Source: Bacteroidota bacterium
GTDB taxonomy: Bacteria; Bacteroidota; Ignavibacteria; UBA10030; UBA8401
Assembly (NCBI GenBank): GCA_027622375.1
Contig: JAQCAB010000008.1
Coordinates: 17,388-81,387 of the forward strand
Length of the DNA: 64,000 nucleotides
Direction: 5' to 3'
This document shows positions 34,662 to 43,246 of this stretch, piece by piece. Made by a program: the position numbers and the translations under genes. The notes below the pieces were generated by a model. The model ran no database searches and was not told the DNA's origin. It saw nothing but the letters and a program-made list of their open reading frames with translations. Position 1 is the first letter of the stretch. Each line of letters opens with the position of its first letter.

Positions 34662-36037
34662 TATTTTGACTGAATTTGCATTTGCCAATTTTCATCATGC
34701 AACTCATCTCTATGTGTTGAGTGAAGTAGAACATAATCTGAATATCCAGTTCTATCACCAAAAATAAATTGCACTCCACCTTGAATTGAGTGATAATACC
34801 AAACTTCATACGGCTTCATAGCAAGTTCATTCGGACGACGTTCAACCTCATCTGGTTGGCCATATAAAATATAAGTACGTCCCTTATCACTTTTCCATCC
34901 CTCTTTAAAACCGGATTTATACATATTATTTGCATATTTGATTCTTTCCATATATTCAACTTTTGCAGAACGTGTGCCAGTATATTTTGAATCTCTCAGC
35001 TTCCAATACTCAAATAAAAACTCCCGTTTCGATTCAACTGATTTTAATTTTTTGTATTTATCACTTTCAGTTTTATTAATTAAATATCGTAAATAATCAT
35101 ATTCCCGATTGCATTCTGCATCATTTAAAGCTGCATATTCACTGCTTATAACTGACGAAACTCTCCCAGAAAATATATCTTCGCTTGGAAGATCTTTATT
35201 GTAAATAAAAAATCTTTTTACAGAAGTTCGAATTTGTTTTGAGATGGTATCAATTATTGTATAATTAAGTTGATATGAACCAGTTCTTAATTTAAATATT
35301 TGTATTGCTCCAACATCAACAACTGATTCAGATTTAATTTGTTTAAAGTGTTCTTTTGTTAATACTACATCTCCAGAAATATTAGTGACTGTTGTTTTAA
35401 TATTTAATGCCTGCCACTCTTTTTTTGAAGAATTATATAACTCGATATAATAAAATAATATTGGTTGAACTTTACTATAGATGTTTGATGGATTTGGTTT
35501 TACTTCGTAAGTATTTTTTATAAAACGCGAATCACTAAAATTTTCAACATTATTTATTGATGAACACAATTCTAAATCACTTGTCATAATAAAATTGTTT
35601 TCTATTTTTTTCTCAATAACAAATAATTTTGAAATACTATCTCGTTTATTTAAATCATCATAATCCGAAACTTTTAATATTGCTCTGTAAAGACCTGGTT
35701 TTAATAATAATCCATTTATATCAATGTACGATCGTGAGGTTTTTAATAAACTTGTATCTGATAAAGAAAATGGGGCGCGATAATTTGAAGCTGCTATTAA
35801 GGAATCATTATTTTCATTTTTAACTGTAAATGATATTATCGATTCAGATTTAAATTCATTTTCAAATTTTTTAAATGTTAATGCGGTTACATCAAAGGCA
35901 AAATAAAATTCAACGTATGAATTTTGATCTACACTTTGAAACCTACTATAATCCAATGAGAGTGAAAAATTATTTTGTGCGGATGATTTAATATTACAGA
36001 TTGATATTAATACTAAAATTAAAATTATTTTTTTCAT
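34661..36037 (-). CDS. Secreted GWxTD-domain protein
   Basis: The 458-residue product starts with a signal peptide, MKKIILILVLISICNIKSSA, using ATG 36037; a TTG at 36067 is rejected. The N-terminal part is beta-rich and resembles stacked immunoglobulin-like strands. The C-terminal third has the GWxTD-type domain in the order YLRYLINKTE, YANNMYKSGFKEGWKSDKGR near residue 375, ILYGQPDEVERRP near residue 393 and FGDRTGYSDYVLLHST near residue 426. GWxTD proteins are common in Ignavibacteria and Acidobacteria and have no proven function. The gene precedes pyrB with a one-base overlap and follows the GH13 gene by 56 bases. Confidence 0.8.
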   Translation of the reverse strand: MKKIILILVLISICNIKSSAQNNFSLSLDYSRFQSVDQNSYVEFYFAFDVTALTFKKFENEFKSESIISFTVKNENNDSLIAASNYRAPFSLSDTSLLKTSRSYIDINGLLLKPGLYRAILKVSDYDDLNKRDSISKLFVIEKKIENNFIMTSDLELCSSINNVENFSDSRFIKNTYEVKPNPSNIYSKVQPILFYYIELYNSSKKEWQALNIKTTVTNISGDVVLTKEHFKQIKSESVVDVGAIQIFKLRTGSYQLNYTIIDTISKQIRTSVKRFFIYNKDLPSEDIFSGRVSSVISSEYAALNDAECNREYDYLRYLINKTESDKYKKLKSVESKREFLFEYWKLRDSKYTGTRSAKVEYMERIKYANNMYKSGFKEGWKSDKGRTYILYGQPDEVERRPNELAMKPYEVWYYHSIQGGVQFIFGDRTGYSDYVLLHSTHRDELHDENWQMQIQSK

Positions 36038-36093
36038 AATTAGCTTTTTATAGTTTTTTAAATACAATTAAACAATATCGAATTTATTTTTTA

Positions 36094-38868
36094 TCACTTC
36101 AATAAATTTAATTTAATGGTTTTTGTATAACTTCCGGCTTCCAATTTGCAAAAATATATACCAGATGCTAAATTCTTGCCATTAAAATTGATTTTGTAAG
36201 TGCCTGATTCTTTATTTTGATTTTCTAATATTTGGACTTCTCTTCCAAAAAGATCAAATATTAAAACTTTAACTTTGCTTTCGATTGGTAAATCATATTC
36301 AATTGTAGTTATTGGGTTAAATGGATTCGGATAATTTTGTAATAAATTATATTTTTTGGGAATATTTTTATTTTCAGTTAGAGCTGATGTTACAATTCCC
36401 AATTCCTGATTTGTTTTATTTGTAAACATTAAAGCCGTATAAGCCGGTATTGTAAAATTAGGGATCACAGTATTTTGAACTTCAAATTTTTGTTGCGTAT
36501 AAATATCATACCAATTTCCATTTGCTAACCAATTAAAATTTGTAAAAGTCCTATCTTGTGAACTTAAATTTGCAATTGTAATAAATTTAGAATTTGATTG
36601 CGAATCTTCAAACCCCCACACTAAAGTTTTTTCATTTGGAAAACGATTTACAATTTTTAACACTCCATTATTTAATGCCGGATTTTTTCTTCTTTGAAAA
36701 GCCAATCTCGAAAAATAATTAAAATGTTTTTTCCCTTCAGGAGTATTGTAATAACTCCATTCAACAGGACGATAATTTAATTTTGTATTTGTGGTAAATC
36801 CACGTGGTGCGCCAAATTCCATACTTTGCCACAACATCGGGATTCCCAAAGATGTAAATATAAAAGTGGAATATAATTTATCACGCTTTAAAGCATCAGC
36901 ATAACTTATTCCCTTCATCATTTCAGATAAAATTGAAACCTCATCATGGTTTACAGTTGCATTTACAGGTTCAGTTCTTGACGAGTAACTTGAAGGTTGC
37001 GATGGAGTATCATTTCCACTAAAAGCTCCCAATCCGATAATCAAATTTTCAAAATCAGTTAGACTAACTTGTTCGAGTCGTTCGGCAAAAATTTTATCAA
37101 TAAAACTATCATGCCAACCACTTGTTGCGCCACTATAATAAACTAATGCAGGACTTTCTGGCAGATGTTCAACGATTTGATAAATTGAATTCTGATACTC
37201 ATTGGCAATTTTATTTATCCAGCCAAGAATTCCTTTTGTTGGTTCATTTATATTCCAACCAATTCCTTGCGTAAAATCATAACGGAAGCCATCAACTTTG
37301 TAATCATCAATCCACATTTTAATTGAAGCATAAACCAATTCCTGTGTTTCGTCATTCCAATGATCAAGATCTTCAAAAAAGAAAAGTTGATCTTCGTTAT
37401 ATCTTAAATCAGTTTTTAATTTAAAATATGGATTTGATTCTCCATTAGGTTGCATCCTCCAAAGTGCCGAGGCATCTGTTAAATGATTATAAACAGCATC
37501 TATGATTATTGAAATTCCATGTGAATGTGCTGAGTCAACAAACATTTTAAAATCTTTCGGAGTTCCATATTGTGGTTCTAATGCAAAGTAAGAAGAAATA
37601 TCATATCCCCACGAAAAACCAGATTTTCCTAAATTTGAAAAATCATTTATCGGCATCAGTTCAATCGCATTTACACCGAGTGAGTCAAAATATGGAAGTA
37701 GTTTTATCATATCCTGATAAGTTGCTTGCCCGGCAGATTTTCCAAAATAACCACCAGCAAACTCAGAAATATTTAGTTCGTAAATAATTAATTTATCCAA
37801 AGTTGGACGAACAAAATTTTTATTTTTCCAATTGTAATTATCAGCTGTTAATCCTTCGGCAGTTGTTGAAAATATTGTTCCCTTTGTGCCAGAAATTTTT
37901 CCCCACGGATCTGGAATTTGTCTGCCATCATCAAATTCATAAATATATTCATAATCACCAACCGGTAATTTTAAATTTACCCACCAATTGTGTGTGTTTG
38001 GATCTCTATTCATCAAAATAGAATTTGCTGTTGCTGGATCACTTCCAATATTTGCAATTTTAAGAACTACATATTTTTTTCCACCAACTCTAATTCTAAA
38101 AGTTGTTGAATCATTAGATTGTGTGGTTGGTAAAGTTACACCATGTTTTGCATAGATTGGTAATTGAGAATAATTTATTGTGTAGCCACCAGTTTCATAA
38201 ATAGTTGAATCGCCATTATTCATTTTTGCAACAAGCTTTATATAATCTGTGCTATTTATTTGTGAAGACAAATTTAAATTTAAAACACGATTCACTTTAT
38301 TATAACTTGAGATTACATCTTCAATTTTTGTAATATTATTTTTAGTTGCTCCTGTAAAAATTTTAATTGAAATAACTGTATCACTATTTCTATGAATAAT
38401 CGAAGCAGAAACTTTTGAAATCATCTCATTTAAAATTGGAGCATAAACCTGAAACCATATTAAATTTGTTAATCTCAAAATTGAATTATTATTATCAAGT
38501 GGATTTGATTCTTTATTTAATGGATCACCATACCAACCATTTGAGCTTCCATTTAAGTTGAATTTATACTGAAAAACAGAATCACCCATTCTTCTTCTTG
38601 TATCCGAAGCATCTTTAATTTTTAAAACATAAGTTTTTACATAAGCACTCAAATTATTATCCCAGCTCATTTGCGAAATTGCACCATTCGAAATTGAACC
38701 ACTACTATTTGGTCCCCAACCATTAAACTCGCCTGGAACAAATAAATTATTCCCAACTGATTGATAAGTTCTAAAAGTTACCGTTACAGAATCTTCAGAA
38801 TTTTTTAAATCTGCTGAAGCTAAATTTATAGTTGTAACTAAAAAAAGTAATGCAGATTTAAAAGACAT
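36094..38868 (-). CDS. Type IX-secreted GH13 alpha-amylase with N-terminal CBM48-like module
   Basis: The 924-residue product has a short signal peptide and a starch-binding-type module near residues 26-110 (VPGEFNGWG). More beta-modules follow, and then a GH13 barrel. Conserved regions are IIIDAVYNHL near residue 455, DGFRYDFTQG with the nucleophile near residue 528, the acid/base Glu in QIVEHLPE near residue 565 and NHDEVS near residue 642. All three catalytic residues are present, so it should cleave alpha-1,4-glucans. The last 80 residues are a type IX sorting tail (LLQNYPNPFNPITTI ... SGIYFCKLEAG), so it is probably exported to the surface. The exact bond cut (amylase, pullulanase or branching) is not set by sequence. 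Confidence 0.88.
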   Translation of the reverse strand: MSFKSALLFLVTTINLASADLKNSEDSVTVTFRTYQSVGNNLFVPGEFNGWGPNSSGSISNGAISQMSWDNNLSAYVKTYVLKIKDASDTRRRMGDSVFQYKFNLNGSSNGWYGDPLNKESNPLDNNNSILRLTNLIWFQVYAPILNEMISKVSASIIHRNSDTVISIKIFTGATKNNITKIEDVISSYNKVNRVLNLNLSSQINSTDYIKLVAKMNNGDSTIYETGGYTINYSQLPIYAKHGVTLPTTQSNDSTTFRIRVGGKKYVVLKIANIGSDPATANSILMNRDPNTHNWWVNLKLPVGDYEYIYEFDDGRQIPDPWGKISGTKGTIFSTTAEGLTADNYNWKNKNFVRPTLDKLIIYELNISEFAGGYFGKSAGQATYQDMIKLLPYFDSLGVNAIELMPINDFSNLGKSGFSWGYDISSYFALEPQYGTPKDFKMFVDSAHSHGISIIIDAVYNHLTDASALWRMQPNGESNPYFKLKTDLRYNEDQLFFFEDLDHWNDETQELVYASIKMWIDDYKVDGFRYDFTQGIGWNINEPTKGILGWINKIANEYQNSIYQIVEHLPESPALVYYSGATSGWHDSFIDKIFAERLEQVSLTDFENLIIGLGAFSGNDTPSQPSSYSSRTEPVNATVNHDEVSILSEMMKGISYADALKRDKLYSTFIFTSLGIPMLWQSMEFGAPRGFTTNTKLNYRPVEWSYYNTPEGKKHFNYFSRLAFQRRKNPALNNGVLKIVNRFPNEKTLVWGFEDSQSNSKFITIANLSSQDRTFTNFNWLANGNWYDIYTQQKFEVQNTVIPNFTIPAYTALMFTNKTNQELGIVTSALTENKNIPKKYNLLQNYPNPFNPITTIEYDLPIESKVKVLIFDLFGREVQILENQNKESGTYKINFNGKNLASGIYFCKLEAGSYTKTIKLNLLK

Positions 38869-38954
38869 TATATAAAAATAAAATTATTTGATATGATAAA
38901 TTTGGAATTTATTTTTGAATCTATTAGATCAAATTTAAAAAAATTTGGCTGAAT

Positions 38955-38990
38955 AAAAAAAAAGGCGAGAGTTATTAACCCTCGCCTTTT
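38955..38990 (-). terminator. Intrinsic terminator after the large type IX cargo gene
   Basis: GGCGAG (38964-38969) pairs with CTCGCC (38981-38986), extended by AAAA/TTTT, around an 11-base loop with a nested GTT/AAC pairing. The minus strand then runs into nine or more Us. It ends the upstream transcript and leaves the GH13 gene needing its own promoter. Confidence 0.9.
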
Positions 38991-39007
38991 ATTAAAAAAA
39001 ACAAATG

Positions 39008-42000
39008 TTACTTCATCAACAACATTTTCTTCGTGAATGTAACTGATCCAGCTTCTAATCGATAAATGTAAATACCACTAGAAAGATTAGTTGCATTAAA
39101 ATCAACCGAATATTTCCCTGGCTTTTGATTATCGTTTACAAGTGTTGCAACTTCCTGTCCGAGTAAATTAAATAAACGTAAACTTACTTTTACTTCAGTT
39201 GGTATCCCATATACTATCTTTGTAGAAGGATTGAAAGGATTTGGATAATTCTGCAACAAAGTAAATTCTGTCGGAATTACACCTTCCATTTGTTTTACAT
39301 CAGTCAAAGTATATGGATTTGCTTCGATAGGAAGCGGTGGTTTTTCAGTATATGTATCCTGAGGGAATGTATATTCTGCAGGCCATGCACTTCCAGTTTT
39401 CAAAATATATCTAACGCGATATCTGCCTTTATCATATCCACCACCTTCTGCTGTGCCACTTGTATATTTTGTGGTATACATCAAAGCATTTGGTGTAAAT
39501 TTAGTTGTAGTATACGAGAATGATGCTTCATAGATGCTATCATTATTTGCATCAGAATAAGCAGCAACTTTTGTTATTCCCTCTTTCCATTCATTAGATG
39601 TATATTCGAGCTTTAATGTATCAACTCCTTTTTTGAATGGTGTAGTTGTTAACTTCATAGCGGGCTTCATATCCATTTTAAAATTTAATTTCACTGTATG
39701 AGCGATGTATACAGGACCGGTGGGCATTAAATTATCTGGAAAGACATCATTGTAATATCTTGTTACTTGTTGATTTGATGTTGAATCAAATATTAAACCT
39801 CTATTTCCGCCACCTTCAAGAAGTGGTAATTCCCAGCCACTTTCAAATTTAATACTTGAGGCAACAGAAGTTTTGATAAAGAATTTATAATTCATCAAAT
39901 CTCCAATTGCGCCTCTATGTTGTAAAGTCAACGAGTAAAGGTTTGAACCTGGTATTGCTTGCATTCTCGATCGAGAAGCATCATCTGTTGACCAACCATT
40001 AAATGCACCTCGAACATAAAGTGAGTCAGTTGCTTTGCTAAAATGTCCCATTTTAATATATGGAGTCATATCAACAGAGAAAATAATATTTTTTGTTTTT
40101 GCTGGGCGTGGTACTTCGTTTGAAAACCATTTCCAATAAAGCGTAGTGTCAGATTGTGTAATTTGATCACCACGTTTTGAATATATTCTGTTAGCAATGT
40201 CTTCCCATCTTTGTGGGTCGGCAGTCGGTGCATCATTTTTACCATGACGAACAAATTTATATTCAATTTTTAAAGTCTCTGCAGCTGCTGGTCTTTTAAA
40301 GTACATTGTGCCAGACCAGAAATTTTGAGCCGAATCTGATTTTTGTGGACTTTCTCTCATTAACATCATTGAACTACCCCAAGTAAGTAAACCACCCATA
40401 CCTCGTACACCAACTTTATGCATTGATGTATCATAAAATAAATCTCCTTGCATATTTACTCTAAAGAAAATACCAATTGAATCTGCGGAATGTGCTTTAA
40501 ATGGACTCCAATACATATTTTGAGATGTTGGTGAGCCATTTACATATTGTAACGGTAAAAGTGAATCACTATTTGCAATTGCTAATAATCTATTACCATC
40601 TGCTGATACCAAATTATTTTCCCAACCTACATTTTCACCAGTTGAACCTGGGCCTTGAACTAATGGATTTGTAAAGAATTTGTAATTCAAAGTATCATTT
40701 GTTCTAAATCTTAATTTAACACCCCAATAATCACCACCTAAATTTGTTAATCTTGGACCTTCAATAACATTCCATCCAAATTGATTACCTCTTAATTGAA
40801 CGAATGAGTTTGCTTTTAATGTATCAGGTACAGTTGCAGTATTAACTGTAAAATTAACTTCAACTGATGGATTAAATGCTAATAAAGTTTTATATCCAAA
40901 AGCAATTCCTTGTGAATCACTTGCAAACATCCCACCATACAAGTTTGTTGACCCAGGTGTATTTACAGCTGCCCATGTTGTTCCACCATCAGTTGATTTC
41001 CAAGTTTGAGAACCAGTCAATGTACTAAATCCAAAACACCACATATTTGTTGTCCCTGGAACAAATGCAACACTCCATGGATTTTGATCTTTTTGAAGAA
41101 CTGTTGAAAATGGTTCAATTGCAATTGAGTCGCCCCAAGTTATACCACCATCAGTTGATTTGTAAAGTCTTCCAACTGGTAATGCAACTACAAATCCAAC
41201 ACTATCATCTTTAAATGAAATAGTGTAAATTTGTCTTCTAGTTCCAAATTTTTGTCTTCCTGTCGAAATAATCCAAGTTGCACCTGCATCAGTTGATTTA
41301 AAAATTGCAGGTGGTAATCCACTTTTATAAGCTTGTAACCAAACTGTATTACCAAAATATGACATGGTTTCCGCAGAACCTCCAGTTGCCCATTCGTACA
41401 ATTTTGCTAATTTATTTGCAGAGTCTGCTGAAATTGAATTTCCATCAACATGTCCACCAGTCATTGTAAATGCAATTCTTGTCCAAGTTTTTCCACGATC
41501 CAAACTTCTTGCAACCCATAATGTTGAGTCAACATTATCTCCAAATGCAATTGCTGTATCTTTGTTTATAAATCGAACTCCATTATTCCATGCGCCACTT
41601 CCATAAACTGCTTGAACTGTATCCCATTTAACGCCACGATTTTCTGTTCTGATAATTGCACCAGTCCATAATCCAACAATTGCGACACTATCATCTGCTG
41701 CTGATATACTTGAAAACCGCATTGATGCTGAAGTTGCACTTTGTGGTGCAATTGGTAATAGTACTTTTTCAAATGATTTTTTTTCTCCACCTGGTTTATA
41801 CCATGCAAAGTGTTGTAAAGGTTTGCCTGCTGATGGAAATTCACTACCAGCAATCCACACAGCACCACCTCGTCCAGACATACTTCTATAGTATGCCCTT
41901 TCCATTGGTGGTTGGCCTAATCGCATTGGCATCCATGGTGATGATGGATCATCCATTTTATTTACTTTAGCTTCAAAATCTCTATTCTCTTCTTTTTTTA

Positions 42001-42073
42001 CTTTCCTATCTCCAGCTTCTGTAACTACGGAAAATAAAAATAGCAACACTAAAACCTGAATCAAGTTTCTCAT
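39008..42073 (-). CDS. Large type IX-secreted protein with Asp-box repeats and starch-binding-like modules
   Basis: ATG 42073 is preceded by AAGGAG and gives a signal peptide (MRNLIQVLVLLFLFSVVTEA) and about 1021 residues; an earlier ATG 16 codons upstream is rejected. Near residues 258, 308 and 360 are three Asp-box (BNR/YCF48-like) motifs of type KSTDGGxTW, so residues about 60-390 form a beta-propeller. Then come four E-set-like modules starting near residues 404, 535, 662 and 795. The third has the CBM20/48-like YVRGAFNGWSTDD. A canonical type IX tail closes the protein (QNYPNPFNPSTKI, LLGQEV, SGIYIYRLEAG). I suggest a surface glucan-binding protein; no catalytic site is visible. Confidence 0.82.
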   Translation of the reverse strand: MRNLIQVLVLLFLFSVVTEAGDRKVKKEENRDFEAKVNKMDDPSSPWMPMRLGQPPMERAYYRSMSGRGGAVWIAGSEFPSAGKPLQHFAWYKPGGEKKSFEKVLLPIAPQSATSASMRFSSISAADDSVAIVGLWTGAIIRTENRGVKWDTVQAVYGSGAWNNGVRFINKDTAIAFGDNVDSTLWVARSLDRGKTWTRIAFTMTGGHVDGNSISADSANKLAKLYEWATGGSAETMSYFGNTVWLQAYKSGLPPAIFKSTDAGATWIISTGRQKFGTRRQIYTISFKDDSVGFVVALPVGRLYKSTDGGITWGDSIAIEPFSTVLQKDQNPWSVAFVPGTTNMWCFGFSTLTGSQTWKSTDGGTTWAAVNTPGSTNLYGGMFASDSQGIAFGYKTLLAFNPSVEVNFTVNTATVPDTLKANSFVQLRGNQFGWNVIEGPRLTNLGGDYWGVKLRFRTNDTLNYKFFTNPLVQGPGSTGENVGWENNLVSADGNRLLAIANSDSLLPLQYVNGSPTSQNMYWSPFKAHSADSIGIFFRVNMQGDLFYDTSMHKVGVRGMGGLLTWGSSMMLMRESPQKSDSAQNFWSGTMYFKRPAAAETLKIEYKFVRHGKNDAPTADPQRWEDIANRIYSKRGDQITQSDTTLYWKWFSNEVPRPAKTKNIIFSVDMTPYIKMGHFSKATDSLYVRGAFNGWSTDDASRSRMQAIPGSNLYSLTLQHRGAIGDLMNYKFFIKTSVASSIKFESGWELPLLEGGGNRGLIFDSTSNQQVTRYYNDVFPDNLMPTGPVYIAHTVKLNFKMDMKPAMKLTTTPFKKGVDTLKLEYTSNEWKEGITKVAAYSDANNDSIYEASFSYTTTKFTPNALMYTTKYTSGTAEGGGYDKGRYRVRYILKTGSAWPAEYTFPQDTYTEKPPLPIEANPYTLTDVKQMEGVIPTEFTLLQNYPNPFNPSTKIVYGIPTEVKVSLRLFNLLGQEVATLVNDNQKPGKYSVDFNATNLSSGIYIYRLEAGSVTFTKKMLLMK

Positions 42074-42166
42074 GATGTTACTCCTTAAATTAATTGTGAA
42101 TGAATTTATTGTTTGTATCAAAATTTAATAGTTAGTCTCTTTAATAAAATTTATTTAATCTCTTTG

Positions 42167-42195
42167 TATATAAATAGAAAATATATAAAAAGCAA
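42167..42195 (-). promoter_or_regulatory. Candidate promoter of the large type IX cargo gene
   Basis: On the minus strand TTGCTT (42190-42195) and TATATA (42167-42172) are 17 bases apart, about 95 bases upstream of ATG 42073. No hairpin is seen between the PorV-like gene and this site, so read-through is also possible. Confidence 0.35.
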
Positions 42196-42202
42196 TATTT
42201 TT

Positions 42203-43246
42203 TTATAATTGTACTGAAAATCCTATTCGGTGAATTGAAGCTAAAAAGGTATGAGTTTCAAATGTATAATCTGCAGTTAAGTCAAATAAGTTTGCTATAT
42301 TTTGCAATGTACCAAAACCGACAACAAATTTATCATCACTACCTTGTCTAAATATTGCGTGTTTACCAGCTCTTACTTGAAGCATTTTATTAAATAAAGA
42401 ATATTCAAAACCGATATTAACATATTCTGAATTATCATTTGGATGAGCTGCATCTATCGCCCATGTTAAATATGAATCATCACTTTTTAAAACCTCTCCC
42501 GAAATTCCTATTCGTAAAGTTAAAGGTAAATCAAATTTATCAGTTGCTAAATATGCATTTACACTTTCATTATTTCCATATTGCGTTTCATCAATATCTT
42601 TTTGGACTAATAAATCTTCACCTTGCATTTGTAATTTTTGCCCGAAGTTAGAAATATTTACACCAAGTCTAATATCATCAAATGGTGTTACAAATAATGT
42701 TCCGATATCAATTGCAAATCCATTTGCATTTGAATTATAAATTTTTTCATTTATAAATTTTCCAGTAACTCCAACACTAAACCATTCAGTTAATTTTCTT
42801 GCGTAAGAAATTCCAAGAGCAAAACTATTTGCATCAAAAGTTTCTCCGGTTCCTTCCGGAAAAGTTTCGGTAGTTAATTCCATCGAAGGCATTGTCATCG
42901 ATGATAAACTTAAACCAAGTGTACCAACATCACCCATTGGATAAACAAATGCGGAGTAATCATAATTTATTTCTGCAATCCATTCTGTATGAGAAATATA
43001 AATTTCAGGTTTTTCTAAATTTACAATACCTGCAGCATTCCAAAATAAAGCTGAGGGATCATTTGCTACAGAAACAAATGCGCCTCCCATACCAACAGCA
43101 CGTGTACCAGTTGGAATGCTTAAAAATTTTGCAGCGGTAGTACCAACTTTTGTAACATTTTGTGAAAATAAATTTTCAAAAATAAAAATTGAAAAAATTA
43201 TAAGGAAAATTTTTGTAGAAATATTTTTCTTCATCATCATTTTCAT
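42203..43246 (-). CDS. PorV/PorQ-family outer-membrane barrel protein (UPF0164)
   Basis: The 347-residue protein has a signal peptide and then the family signature TGTRAVGMGGAFVSVANDPSA with FWNAAGIVN near residues 46-75, followed by a beta-barrel-like repeat to a C-terminal GFSVQL. PorV shuttles type IX cargo from the translocon to the attachment machinery, and relatives are FadL-like porins. It lies directly after the 1198-residue surface protein with no gap. It may therefore serve that protein, or it may be a dedicated porin of this locus. I call the family, not the gene. Confidence 0.85.
   Translation of the reverse strand: MKMMMKKNISTKIFLIIFSIFIFENLFSQNVTKVGTTAAKFLSIPTGTRAVGMGGAFVSVANDPSALFWNAAGIVNLEKPEIYISHTEWIAEINYDYSAFVYPMGDVGTLGLSLSSMTMPSMELTTETFPEGTGETFDANSFALGISYARKLTEWFSVGVTGKFINEKIYNSNANGFAIDIGTLFVTPFDDIRLGVNISNFGQKLQMQGEDLLVQKDIDETQYGNNESVNAYLATDKFDLPLTLRIGISGEVLKSDDSYLTWAIDAAHPNDNSEYVNIGFEYSLFNKMLQVRAGKHAIFRQGSDDKFVVGFGTLQNIANLFDLTADYTFETHTFLASIHRIGFSVQL

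Noticed and set aside
36094..38868. Glycogen branching enzyme (GlgB) for the type IX GH13 protein
   Set aside because: It has a CBM48-like start, but also a signal peptide and type IX tail, which do not suit a cytosolic glycogen enzyme.
41566..41970. Overlapping open frames on both strands inside the large cargo gene
   Set aside because: The main minus-strand frame has signal peptide, Asp-boxes and type IX tail. The others are histidine/glutamine-rich shadow frames without a plausible start.
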